Positions 1-8,185 are shown, numbered from the stretch's first letter. The stretch: 12,819 nucleotides of DNA from Massilia sp. UBA2709 (GCA_002354135.1 DEKZ01000019.1:1-12819), one strand, 5' to 3'. The notes: generated by a model from the sequence alone, not told the origin. Translations and numbers: made by a program.

Positions 1-1001
1 AGGCAAGCTGGGAACCCGACATCTTCGGGCGCATCCGCGAACAGATACGCGCCGCCGGCCTGCAATACCGCGCCACCCAGGCCGAGCGCGACGCCGCGGC
101 CCTGGCCGTGGCCGCCGGCGCCGCCCAGAACTACATTGCCCTGCTCGCCCTCGACGCCCAGCTCTTCATCACGCGCGCCACCGTCGCCTCGCGCGCCGAG
201 GCCCTGCGTCTCGCGCTTGATCAGGCCCGGGTCGGCTACATCTCCCAGCTCCAGCTGACCCAGGCCCAGTCCGAATACCAGTCGGTGCTGCAGGCCGTGC
301 CCGAACTCGAACTCGCCGTGCGGCGCCAGGAAAACGCGGTGCGCCTGCTGGCCGGCGAGTTGCCGGGCCCCGTGGCGCGTGGCAAGGGCTTCCAGGACCT
401 GCACGTGCCGCCGGTGCCGAACGCCCTGCCCTCGCAACTGCTGGCGCGCCGGCCCGACATTGCCCAGCGCGAACTGCTGCTGGCGGCCGCCGACACGGCG
501 CTGGCCCTGCGCCGCCAGGCCTTCCTGCCTCAGATCAACCTGAGCGCCCAGCTCGGCAGCGTGCTGGTCAGCGCCCTCGACTACGACCCGGTCAGGATCT
601 GGAGCGTGGGCGGCAGCGTGCTCGCGCCCCTGTTCTCGGCCGGCCGGCTCACGGCCCAGTACGAGGCCTCGGCCTCACAGCGCGACCAGGCGGCCTTCGC
701 CTACCGCCGCGCCGTGCTCACGGCCTTCTCGGAAGTCGAGAACGCCCTGGCCGGCGTGCCGCGCCTGCAGGACCAGGTCGGCCACGCCATGCAGCGGCGC
801 GCCATCCTCGAACGCTCGCTCGGCTATGCGCGCGACCGCTACCAGGCCGGTTATGCCTCCTACCTCGAGCAACTCGACGCCCAGCGCAATCTCTACCAGG
901 TGGAGTTGTCGCTGGTCACGTTGCGGCGCACACAGATCGATAACCTCATCGCGCTGTACCGGGCGCTGGGCGGCGGATGGTCGGCGCAGACGCTGCCGTG
1001 A
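1..1001 (+). CDS. Efflux transporter outer-membrane factor (OprM/NodT type), 5'-truncated by window edge
   Basis: This is the C-terminal 332 residues of a TolC-like outer-membrane channel; such proteins form the exit duct of tripartite RND or MFS drug/metal pumps. The reading frame is open from base 3 with no start in view, so the GTG-initiated stretch from 108 is only internal. The fragment opens with a WEPDIFGRIR-like segment, the usual mid-N-terminal landmark of the NodT/OprM lipoprotein family. At visible residues about 146-153 it has LLARRPDI, the family hallmark before the second repeat of the outer-membrane efflux domain, followed by an AFLPQINLSAQLG strand. The C-terminal half is rich in coiled-coil-like Ala/Gln/Arg helices, as expected for the periplasmic tunnel. 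Family members run about 460-500 residues, so roughly 130-160 are off the left edge. The pump and adaptor genes would be expected upstream. Family is clear; substrate cannot be told. Confidence 0.93.
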   Translation, partial: ASWEPDIFGRIREQIRAAGLQYRATQAERDAAALAVAAGAAQNYIALLALDAQLFITRATVASRAEALRLALDQARVGYISQLQLTQAQSEYQSVLQAVPELELAVRRQENAVRLLAGELPGPVARGKGFQDLHVPPVPNALPSQLLARRPDIAQRELLLAAADTALALRRQAFLPQINLSAQLGSVLVSALDYDPVRIWSVGGSVLAPLFSAGRLTAQYEASASQRDQAAFAYRRAVLTAFSEVENALAGVPRLQDQVGHAMQRRAILERSLGYARDRYQAGYASYLEQLDAQRNLYQVELSLVTLRRTQIDNLIALYRALGGGWSAQTLP

Positions 1002-1115
1002 GGAACTCCTGACGCGCGCACATTTGGCCAGGGTCGCCTTTGGGTGCCGGACGGCGTGCTAGGTTCACGGGTGGATGTGGGTGCCGGCGCGTGCGCGATT
1101 TACCAATGGTAACGA

Positions 1116-1146
1116 TCGACGCGTAGACGGGACCCGTCCACCCTAG
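1116..1146 (+). repeat. Palindromic intergenic repeat, copy 1
   Basis: This 31-nt element reads TCGACGCGT, then GACGGG-A-CCCGTC as an internal palindrome (1126-1138), then CACCCTAG. Its reverse complement matches the element at 1193-1225 except for a few substitutions and a 2-nt length difference. It lies in non-coding DNA. Short palindromes scattered in intergenic DNA behave as REP-like elements in many proteobacteria, and assigning this one to such a family is inference. Confidence 0.6.
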
Positions 1147-1192
1147 GTCCATCCGGCACATGGCGAATGTCGCCAGCGTATCTCTCATACCC

Positions 1193-1225
1193 GTAGGGTG
1201 GACGGCTCCGCCGTCCACGCGTCGA
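1193..1225 (-). repeat. Palindromic intergenic repeat, copy 2 (inverted relative to copy 1)
   Basis: The element reads GTAGGGTGGACGGC, TCC, GCCGTCCACGCGTCGA. Its core is a perfect 9-bp stem, GTGGACGGC (1198-1206) with GCCGTCCAC (1210-1218), around a 3-nt loop. It is the same sequence as 1116-1146 on the opposite strand. The two copies could therefore also pair with each other into one long stem with about 46 nt between them. Either structure could act as a terminator or mRNA-end stabiliser for the upstream efflux transcript, although no T-run follows. Confidence 0.65.
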
Positions 1226-1388
1226 TACGCGAAACCGATTCTCTCGCAAACGTACCGGAACGAGGCATTTTGCACCCTCCCATGCTGCACAGCAGCACGA
1301 AAATACTTCGATGCAATGCTCGTGCGCGGGCTTGCAGGACTTATCATTTCTGCTTGCCGCACATCACCTCACAAAGGGAAAGCGAATT

Positions 1389-2621
1389 ATGAGCCAGGGT
1401 AATCCTCTGTCGCTGCACGTCCCGGAGCCAACCGGCCGCCCGGGTTGCAAGACTGATTTTTCGTATCTGCAGTTGTCCAAGGCTGGAGAAGTACGCCGGC
1501 CCGACGTGAACGTCCAGTTCGGCGACACCGCCGACCTGGTTTCCTCCCTCATCCGCGTGCTCGACGAGGACGGCAATGCCGTCGGCCCGTGGGCGCCCGA
1601 CATCGGCCCAGAGCAGCTGCGTTTCGGCCTGCGCACCATAATGAAGACCCGCATCTTCGACGCCCGCATGGTCATCGGCCAGCGCCAGAAGAAGATGTCC
1701 TTCTACATGACCTCGCTCGGCGAGGAAGCGATCGGCACCGCGCACTCGCTGGCGCTCAAGGATGGGGACATGTGCTTCCCGACCTACCGCCAGCAAAGCC
1801 TCCTGATGGCGCGCGAGTACCCGATGGTCGACATGATCTGCCAGCTGCTCTCGAACGAGCGCGACCCGATGAAGGGCCGCCAGCTGCCGGTCATGTACTC
1901 GGTCAAGGACAAGGGCTTCTTCTCGATTTCCGGCAACCTGGCCACCCAGGTGCCGCAGGCGGTCGGCTGGGCCATGGCGTCCGCGATCAAGGGTGACACG
2001 AAAATCGCCTCGGCCTGGATCGGCGACGGCGCCACCGCCGAAAGCGACTTCCACACCGCGCTCACGTTTGCCCACGTCTACCGCGCGCCCTGCATCATCA
2101 ACGTCGTCAACAACCAGTGGGCGATCTCGACCTTCCAGGCCATCGCCGGCGGCGAGAGCGTGACCTTCGCCGCACGCGGCGTGGGCGCCGGCATCGCCTC
2201 GCTGCGGGTCGACGGCAACGACTTCCTGGCCGTGTACGCGGCTTCGTGCTGGGCCGCCGAACGTGCCCGCAACAACCTCGGGCCGACCCTGATCGAGTGG
2301 GTGACCTACCGCGCGGGCCCGCACTCCACCTCCGACGACCCGTCGCGCTACCGCCCCGCGGACGACTGGTCGCGCTTCCCGCTGGGCGACCCGATCGCCA
2401 GGTTGCGCCAGCACCTGACGAAGATCGGCGCCTGGTCCGACGACGAGCACGAGCGCGTCCAGGCCGAGCTCGAGGCCGAGGTCCTGGCCGCGCAGAAGGA
2501 GGCCGAACAATACGGCACGCTGGCCGATGGCCGCGTGCCCAGCGCCGCGTCGATGTTCGAGGATGTCTACAAGGACATGCCCGAGCACCTGCGCCGCCAA
2601 CGTCAACAACTGGGGGTGTGA
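1389..2621 (+). CDS. bkdA1: 2-oxoisovalerate dehydrogenase E1 component, alpha subunit
   Basis: Alpha subunit of the thiamine-diphosphate E1 enzyme that decarboxylates the 2-oxoacids of valine, leucine and isoleucine and hands the acyl group to lipoyl-E2 (cytoplasmic complex). The protein is 410 residues, the length I recall for Pseudomonas putida BkdA1, and it looks closely similar throughout (LHVPEPTGRPG near the start, RQRQQLGV-type end). The ThDP/Mg motif is GDGATAESDFH from residue 212 to Asn241-Asn242. The loop PHSTSDDPSRYR (311-322) holds Ser313, equivalent to the serine phosphorylated in mammalian E1-alpha; bacteria lack that kinase. ATG 1389 is chosen because AAAGGGA lies about 10 nt upstream and the family N-terminus starts there; an in-frame ATG at 1311 would add 26 unrelated residues. 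First gene of a tightly packed operon, with one base before bkdA2. Confidence 0.97.
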   Translation: MSQGNPLSLHVPEPTGRPGCKTDFSYLQLSKAGEVRRPDVNVQFGDTADLVSSLIRVLDEDGNAVGPWAPDIGPEQLRFGLRTIMKTRIFDARMVIGQRQKKMSFYMTSLGEEAIGTAHSLALKDGDMCFPTYRQQSLLMAREYPMVDMICQLLSNERDPMKGRQLPVMYSVKDKGFFSISGNLATQVPQAVGWAMASAIKGDTKIASAWIGDGATAESDFHTALTFAHVYRAPCIINVVNNQWAISTFQAIAGGESVTFAARGVGAGIASLRVDGNDFLAVYAASCWAAERARNNLGPTLIEWVTYRAGPHSTSDDPSRYRPADDWSRFPLGDPIARLRQHLTKIGAWSDDEHERVQAELEAEVLAAQKEAEQYGTLADGRVPSAASMFEDVYKDMPEHLRRQRQQLGV

Positions 2622-2622
2622 A

Positions 2623-3699
2623 ATGGCACGCGACGACAACGATACCAATTCGGCCGGCAACGAGCCGGTCAGCGAAACGAAGACCAGCCAGATGACCATG
2701 ATCCAGGCCCTGCGCTCGGCCATGGACGTCATGCTCGGCAAGGACGACAACGTCGTCATCTATGGCCAGGACGTCGGCTACTTCGGCGGCGTGTTCCGCG
2801 CCACTGATGGGTTACAGGCGAAGTACGGCAAGACCCGCGTGTTCGACGCGCCGATCTCCGAAGGCGGCATCGTCGGCACGGCGGTCGGCATGGCGGCCTA
2901 CGGGCTGCGCCCGGTGGTCGAGATCCAGTTCGCCGACTATTTTTACCCGGCGACCGACCAGATCGTGTCCGAAGCGGCGCGCCTGCGCTACCGCTCGGCC
3001 GGCGACTTCACCGCGCCGCTGACCATCCGCATGCCCTGCGGCGGCGGCATCTACGGCGGCCAGACCCACAGCCAGAGTCCCGAGGCGATGTTCACCCACG
3101 TCTGCGGCCTGCGCACCGTGATGCCCTCGAACCCCTACGACGCGAAGGGCCTCTTGATCGCCTCGATCGAGAACGACGACCCGGTGATCTTCCTCGAACC
3201 GAAACGCCTCTACAACGGCCCCTTCGACGGCCACCACGACCGCCCGGTCGTCTCCTGGGGCAAGCACCCGATGGGCGAAGTCCCGGAAGGCTACTACACG
3301 GTCCCGCTGGACAAGGCGGCCGTGTTCCGGCCCGGCGCCGACCTCACCGTGATCACCTACGGCACCATGGTCTGGGTCTCGGAAGCGGCGGCCACGGAAA
3401 CCGGCATCGATGCGGAGATCATCGACCTGCGCACCCTGTGGCCGCTGGACCTCGACACCATCGTCGAGTCGGTGAAGAAGACCGGCCGCTGCGTGGTCGT
3501 GCACGAGGCGACGCGCACCAGCGGCTTCGGCGCCGAACTCGCCTCGCTGGTGCAGGAACACTGCTTCTATCACCTGGAAGCCCCGATCGAGCGCGTCACC
3601 GGCTGGGACACCCCCTATCCGCACGCGCAGGAATGGGCGTACTTCCCCGGCCCCGACCGCGTCTGCGCTGCGTTCAAACGTGCGATGGAGGCCAAATAA
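2623..3699 (+). CDS. bkdA2: 2-oxoisovalerate dehydrogenase E1 component, beta subunit
   Basis: Beta subunit that completes the alpha2-beta2 branched-chain E1; it supplies the glutamate that activates ThDP and the surface that docks on E2. The protein is 358 residues. The first 23 or so are a polar, low-complexity leader, and conserved sequence starts at MTMIQALRSAMDVML (from residue 24, ATG 2692). Landmarks are YGQDVGYFGGVFR (47-59), the ISEGGIVG segment (78-85) with the catalytic-type Glu80, GGQTHSQSPEAMF (145-157) with His149, and the C-terminal transketolase domain with RVTGWDTPYPHAQEW (324-338). ATG 2623 is one base after the bkdA1 stop, with the GGGGGTG run at 2612-2618 as a possible ribosome site, so translational coupling is likely. 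ATG 2692 is a possible alternative start, but related proteins also carry short polar leaders. Confidence 0.96.
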   Translation: MARDDNDTNSAGNEPVSETKTSQMTMIQALRSAMDVMLGKDDNVVIYGQDVGYFGGVFRATDGLQAKYGKTRVFDAPISEGGIVGTAVGMAAYGLRPVVEIQFADYFYPATDQIVSEAARLRYRSAGDFTAPLTIRMPCGGGIYGGQTHSQSPEAMFTHVCGLRTVMPSNPYDAKGLLIASIENDDPVIFLEPKRLYNGPFDGHHDRPVVSWGKHPMGEVPEGYYTVPLDKAAVFRPGADLTVITYGTMVWVSEAAATETGIDAEIIDLRTLWPLDLDTIVESVKKTGRCVVVHEATRTSGFGAELASLVQEHCFYHLEAPIERVTGWDTPYPHAQEWAYFPGPDRVCAAFKRAMEAK

Positions 3700-5088
3700 A
3701 TGGGTATTCACGTCATCAAGATGCCGGACCTGGGCGAAGGCATCGCCGAGGTCGAAGTCGTCGCCTGGCACGTCAAGCCGGGCGACACGGTCAAGGAAGA
3801 CCAGGTGCTGGCCGACGTCATGACCGACAAGGCGACCGTCGAGATTCCCTCGCCGGTGAACGGCGTCGTCAAGGCGCTCGGCGGCAAGCTGGGCGAGGCG
3901 ATGGCCGTCGGCGCGGAACTGATCCGCCTCGAAGTCGAGGGCGCGGGCAACCATGTCGGCGACAAGAGCGGCGACAAGGGCGGCCACACTACCGCGGCGC
4001 GCCGGCAAACCGAGCCGGCCGTGTCCGCGAACGCCGCGACGGTCGACGAGTTCCCGCCGATCACCGTGGCCCAGCCGGAGACGGTCGTCACGACCGTGAC
4101 CAGCGAGGAAACCGCGGCGCCGGCCCAGGCCGCACCTGCGCGGTCCACGTCGACGCCCGCGTACGCACAGGGCGGCATGCAGGCGGCGCACCAGCACCAC
4201 GGCCGCGCCGCCGGCGAAAAGCCGCTGGCCGCCCCCGCCGTGCGCCAGCGCGCCTGGGACATGGGCATCGAGCTGCAATACGTGACCGGTTCCGGTCCCG
4301 CCGGCCGCATCACGCACGCCGACCTCGACACGTATGTGGCGCGCGGCCAGAAGAAGGCGGCCGAAGGCGACCGCCGCTACGCCGTCCTGGAAGGCGAACA
4401 GGCGATGCCGGTGATCGGCATGCGCCGCAAGATCGCCGAGAAGATGCAGGAGGCGAAGCGCCGCATCCCCCACTTCACCTACGTCGAGGAAGTCGACGTC
4501 ACCGAACTGGAAGCGCTGCGCGTGCAGCTGAATGCCCGCTACGCCGGCCAGCGTCCCAAGCTGACCCTGCTGCCGCTGATCATGCGCGCGGTGGTGCTGG
4601 CGATCCGCAAGTACCCGTCGGTGAACGCGCGGTTCGACGACGACGCCAACATCGTCACCACCTACAACCCCGTCCACCTGGGCATCGCGGCCCAGACCGA
4701 CGCCGGCCTGATGGTGCCGGTGGTGAGGAACGCCGAGGCGCGCGACCCCTGGTCGGCCGCCGCCGAGGTGGCGCGCCTGGCGGAAGCGGCGCGCAGCGGC
4801 AAGGCCCTGCGCGAGGAGCTGAGCGGCTCGACCATCACGATCACGAGTCTCGGCGCCCTCGGCGGCATCGTCACCACGCCGGTCATCAACCGGCCGGAGG
4901 TGGCAATCGTCGGCGTCAACCGCATCATCGACAAGCCCGTGATCCTGAACGGCGCCATGGTCGCGCGCAAGATCATGAACCTCTCGTCCTCCTTCGACCA
5001 CCGGGTGATCGACGGCATGGTGGCGGCCGAGTTCATCCAGACCATCCGCGGCTACCTCGAGTGCCCGGCAACCCTGTTCGTGGAGTGA
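3700..5088 (+). CDS. bkdB: Branched-chain 2-oxoacid dehydrogenase E2, dihydrolipoyl acyltransferase
   Basis: E2 core enzyme (462 residues): it receives the branched acyl group on a swinging lipoyl arm and transfers it to CoA. Domains in order: one N-terminal lipoyl domain (about 1-80) with the lipoylated lysine as Lys44 in MTDKATVE; a long Ala/Pro/Thr-rich flexible linker (about 85-175); a peripheral subunit-binding domain that holds E1/E3 (about 176-214, APAVRQRAWDMGI to GRITHADLDTYV); a second short linker; and the trimer-forming catalytic domain (about 232-462). The active-site motif SFDHRVIDG (431-439) has His434 and Asp438. There is a single lipoyl domain, as in Pseudomonas BkdB. The ATG abuts the bkdA2 stop with no gap, and GGAGG at 3687-3691 sits 8 nt upstream inside bkdA2. 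The linker is His/Gly-rich around 159-172 (AHQHHGRAAG), which is unremarkable. Confidence 0.97.
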   Translation: MGIHVIKMPDLGEGIAEVEVVAWHVKPGDTVKEDQVLADVMTDKATVEIPSPVNGVVKALGGKLGEAMAVGAELIRLEVEGAGNHVGDKSGDKGGHTTAARRQTEPAVSANAATVDEFPPITVAQPETVVTTVTSEETAAPAQAAPARSTSTPAYAQGGMQAAHQHHGRAAGEKPLAAPAVRQRAWDMGIELQYVTGSGPAGRITHADLDTYVARGQKKAAEGDRRYAVLEGEQAMPVIGMRRKIAEKMQEAKRRIPHFTYVEEVDVTELEALRVQLNARYAGQRPKLTLLPLIMRAVVLAIRKYPSVNARFDDDANIVTTYNPVHLGIAAQTDAGLMVPVVRNAEARDPWSAAAEVARLAEAARSGKALREELSGSTITITSLGALGGIVTTPVINRPEVAIVGVNRIIDKPVILNGAMVARKIMNLSSSFDHRVIDGMVAAEFIQTIRGYLECPATLFVE

Positions 5089-5092
5089 GCCG

Positions 5093-6490
<1,398 letters not shown>

Positions 6491-6507
6491 TCGCAGCCGC
6501 AGCCCTT

Positions 6508-6561
6508 GCGGCCGATGCAGGAAAACGGATGCGCACGCCCCGTTTCCTGCGCATCGGCCGC
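6508..6561 (+). terminator. Long hairpin after the bkd operon, probable terminator
   Basis: A perfect 11-bp outer stem, GCGGCCGATGC (6508-6518) with GCATCGGCCGC (6551-6561), continues inward as AGGAAAACGG against CCGTTTCCT with small mismatches. It starts 18 nt after the lpdV stop. The downstream tail is CATTTTCC, with only four T, so termination may be partial; the stem could also protect the 3' end of the bkd mRNA. Confidence 0.7.
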
Positions 6562-6584
6562 CATTTTCCGGTAGAGCGTCCTCG

Positions 6585-6598
6585 CACATACATATGTG
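6585..6598. promoter_or_regulatory. Palindrome CACATA-CA-TATGTG upstream of the first barrel gene
   Basis: Six-base arms that are exact reverse complements with a 2-nt centre. The site lies 17 nt upstream of the -35 box at 6616-6621, about 53-66 nt before the predicted transcription start. That is a normal position for an activator site. No regulator can be named from this sequence. Confidence 0.4.
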
Positions 6599-6615
6599 AA
6601 ATACTGCCCGTCGAT

Positions 6616-6644
6616 TTGCAACAATTACATGCCCATGCGATAAT
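6616..6644 (+). promoter_or_regulatory. Sigma-70 promoter of the first OMP gene
   Basis: TTGCAA (6616-6621), a 17-nt spacer, then GATAAT (6639-6644), preceded by TGC so that it is also an extended -10 (TGCGATAAT). Predicted start is near 6651, giving a 5' leader of about 47 nt before ATG 6698. The paralogous gene at 8242 has the identical TGCGATAAT box. Confidence 0.75.
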
Positions 6645-6697
6645 GTTTCAAGACAGCAATATGCATGTCACCTATTATCAATGGAAGAAAGTTTGTA

Positions 6698-7213
6698 ATG
6701 TTCAAGAAAATCGCAGTTGCAGCAGCGCTCGTTATCGCTTCGTCGGCGGCTTTTGCCCAGCAAGCTCCCCAGTTCTACGTCGGCGCCGATGTCGCCTCGA
6801 CCAAGGTCGACGGTTTCGACCGTGACGAAGGCGCAGGCATCTTCGTCGGCTACAAGTTCAGCCCGAATGTCGCAGTGGAAGCAGGCTGGCACCAGCTGGC
6901 CGACATGAACGAACGCGTCTTTGGCGACAAGGTCAGCGTCAAGTACGAGCAAACCGAGATTTCGCTGATCGGCACCCTGCCGCTGAGCAATGGCTTCAGC
7001 GTCTATGGCCGCTTGGGCTACAACGAGGTCAAGGGCAAGCTGAGCGGCACCGTCGACGGCGTGCGCGTATCGGAATCGGGCACGGAAGACAAGGTCGTCT
7101 ACGGCGCCGGCCTGTCCTACGCCTTCACCCCGGCCATCGACGGCCGCCTGGAAGTGCAGAAGCCGCACAGCGACATCACCAAGATCGCCGCGGGCGTGGT
7201 CTTCAACTTCTGA
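6698..7213 (+). CDS. Small outer-membrane beta-barrel protein (OmpA-like/opacity type), paralogue 1
   Basis: 171-residue predicted outer-membrane protein. Residues 1-20 (MFKKIAVAAALVIASSAAFA) are a Sec signal peptide with an AFA cleavage site before QQ. The mature part of about 150 residues alternates polar and hydrophobic residues in strand-like blocks (FYVGADV, GIFVGYKF, VAVEAGWHQL, SVYGRLGYNEV, VVYGAGLSYAF, GRLEVQK) and ends in VVFNF, with the C-terminal Phe typical of substrates of the BAM assembly machine. Size fits an eight-stranded barrel without an OmpA peptidoglycan domain. ATG 6698 is chosen because the signal peptide begins there and GGAAGAAAG (6683-6691) precedes it; an upstream in-frame start at 6665 would add 11 residues and spoil the signal peptide. 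Own promoter and terminator. Clear paralogue of the gene at 8242. Exact function unknown. Confidence 0.9.
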   Translation: MFKKIAVAAALVIASSAAFAQQAPQFYVGADVASTKVDGFDRDEGAGIFVGYKFSPNVAVEAGWHQLADMNERVFGDKVSVKYEQTEISLIGTLPLSNGFSVYGRLGYNEVKGKLSGTVDGVRVSESGTEDKVVYGAGLSYAFTPAIDGRLEVQKPHSDITKIAAGVVFNF

Positions 7214-7247
7214 TTCGCCTTGCGGCCTGGCCGGATCCCCAAGCATC

Positions 7248-7270
7248 AGGGCGCCGCGTGCGCCCTTTTT
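7248..7270 (+). terminator. Rho-independent terminator of the first OMP gene
   Basis: A 7-bp stem, AGGGCGC (7248-7254) with GCGCCCT (7260-7266), a 5-nt loop and a run of five T (7266-7270). It lies 35 nt after the stop codon and separates this gene from the PEP-CTERM gene. Confidence 0.85.
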
Positions 7271-7344
7271 CGTTGGCGCGGCGATCGGAGCAAGCGCTTA
7301 TGCATGGTGGTTGTCGGGAATCTTGACGTGCCCGCGCCCAGCAT

Positions 7345-7360
7345 ATTTACACCCGTAAAT
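7345..7360. promoter_or_regulatory. Palindrome ATTTAC-ACCC-GTAAAT, possible enhancer/operator site
   Basis: Exact inverted repeat with 6-nt arms and a 4-nt centre, in an AT-rich patch unusual for this GC-rich window. It lies about 42 nt upstream of the -24 element of the sigma-54 promoter (centre about 76 nt before the predicted start). Sigma-54 promoters need an AAA+ activator bound upstream, and this position suits one. PEP-CTERM systems often carry the PrsK/PrsR pair, PrsR being such an activator; that this is its site is inference. Confidence 0.5.
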
Positions 7361-7401
7361 TTTTCCGATATGAATCAATTACTTGAAGAAATATTGACGT
7401 A

Positions 7402-7418
7402 TTGGCACGCTACTTGCT
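7402..7418 (+). promoter_or_regulatory. Sigma-54 (RpoN) -24/-12 promoter of the PEP-CTERM gene
   Basis: TTGGCACGCTACTTGCT matches the RpoN consensus YTGGCACG-N4-TTGCW at every defined position. The GG (7404-7405) and GC (7416-7417) dinucleotides are exactly 12 nt apart, as required. Predicted start is near 7429, leaving a leader of about 23 nt with GGAG (7442-7445) before ATG 7452. It is in the right orientation and distance, so chance occurrence is unlikely. Confidence 0.88.
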
Positions 7419-7451
7419 GACACGGAGGGTCCACACCAACCGGAGATCAAT

Positions 7452-8033
7452 ATGTTCCTGACTGTCCTGAAAAAAGCGCTGCTCGGCTCCTTGTTCTTTG
7501 CCTGCTCGTCCCTGTTTGCCGCACCGCTGGTCATCAATATCGACAACGCCGCCAGCTACGGCGAATTCGGTCAAGAAGGCAACACCGTCCTGACCTATGA
7601 CATCGGCGCCAATTCGTAGATCACCGGGATCAGCTACGACCTCAACGTTACCGCTTACAACCCGAGCTGGCTGATGGAACTCGGCCTGGCCATCACCAAT
7701 TCGAAAACCAGTGAAGGCGTCTACTTCAACCCCGGCATTACGGACTGGTACCCGGGCACCGCTGTCTATGCGGGTGCGGCCGACCTGGAAGCGCTCGACC
7801 TGGCATTCTATGTCGGCAACGACGGCATCCTGCGCCTCGAGTTCTACGAGGACTTCGACGACATGTTCATCTCGCCCGACGGCCGCTGGAACTTCGGCAC
7901 GATTACCATCGACTACACCCCGCAAGCCGCCGCCGTTCCGGAACCGGCCACTGCCCTGCTGCTGGGCGGCGGCGCGATGCTGATGGGCTTTGCCGGCCGC
8001 CGGCGCGCCCGCAAAGCCACGGTCGCGGCCTGA
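7452..8033 (+). pseudogene. PEP-CTERM sorting-domain protein interrupted by an in-frame amber codon
   Basis: The frame opening at ATG 7452 (GGAG at 7442-7445) encodes a signal peptide (about residues 1-23, MFLTVLKKALLGSLFFACSS then LFA), then APLVINIDNAASYGEFG. It meets TAG at 7617-7619 after 55 codons. The same frame continues without further stops to TGA 8031-8033, with unchanged style: strand-rich sequence, then VPEPATALL (from codon 162), a hydrophobic helix and the basic tail RRRARK (codons 183-188). That tripartite tail is the PEP-CTERM signal recognised by exosortase, which cleaves exported proteins at the inner membrane. Full-length product would be about 193 codons, a normal size. 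The stop could be CAG-to-TAG (one base), read-through, or a sequencing error. An internal restart at ATG 7674 lacks a ribosome site and a signal peptide. Biological role of this subfamily is unknown; such proteins are linked to biofilm or floc matrix. Confidence 0.85.
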
Positions 8034-8053
8034 ACCGCATCAAGTTCGACGGC

Positions 8054-8077
8054 AAAGGCGCCAGTGGCGCCTTTATT
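8054..8077 (+). terminator. Rho-independent terminator of the PEP-CTERM gene
   Basis: Perfect 9-bp stem, AAAGGCGCC (8054-8062) with GGCGCCTTT (8066-8074), a 3-nt AGT loop and the tail TTTATT. It begins 20 nt after the stop at 8033. The A-tract and T-tract sides suggest it may work in both directions. Confidence 0.8.
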
Positions 8078-8168
8078 CGTTTCAAGGCGCAGAACTCCGC
8101 TGATACCTCTGCATCGTCCAAGCTAGTCCATAGAAAATTCATCGTTGTCAGCAGGAAAAGTCCGATCG

Positions 8169-8177
8169 TGCGATAAT
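8169..8177 (+). promoter_or_regulatory. Extended -10 promoter of the second OMP gene
   Basis: TGCGATAAT, identical to the box at 6636-6644 in front of the paralogue. No good -35 stands 17 nt upstream; TTGTCA at 8145-8150 is 21 nt away, which is too long for a standard promoter, so the extended -10 probably compensates. Predicted start is near 8184. Confidence 0.6.
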
Positions 8178-8185
8178 CCGGCCCC

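Larger units (their letters stand above)
1002..1388. other. 387-nt intergenic gap between efflux gene and bkd operon
   Basis: No credible gene on either strand. It holds two inverted copies of a palindromic repeat (1116-1146 and 1193-1225) and a small TGCTG/CAGCA inverted repeat near 1284-1298. The bkd promoter should lie in the part after 1226. I see only a weak -10-like TATCAT at 1342-1347, with no good -35 at the right distance, so the promoter is not assigned. No divergent bkdR-type (Lrp family) regulator gene is present, unlike the Pseudomonas arrangement. No clear terminator for the efflux gene was found other than the repeat palindromes. Confidence 0.7.

Noticed and set aside
946..1362. 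138-codon minus-strand frame in the gap before bkdA1, considered as a divergent bkdR
   Set aside because: It overlaps the efflux gene end and both palindromic repeats. There is no helix-turn-helix or Lrp-like sequence and no ribosome site.
1311..1388. Upstream in-frame start adding 26 residues to BkdA1
   Set aside because: The extension is unlike the family and has no ribosome site. ATG 1389 has a good one and gives 410 residues.
6665..6697. Upstream start adding 11 residues to the first OMP
   Set aside because: It would place a polar stretch before the signal peptide. The paralogue begins with the same MFK-type start as ATG 6698.
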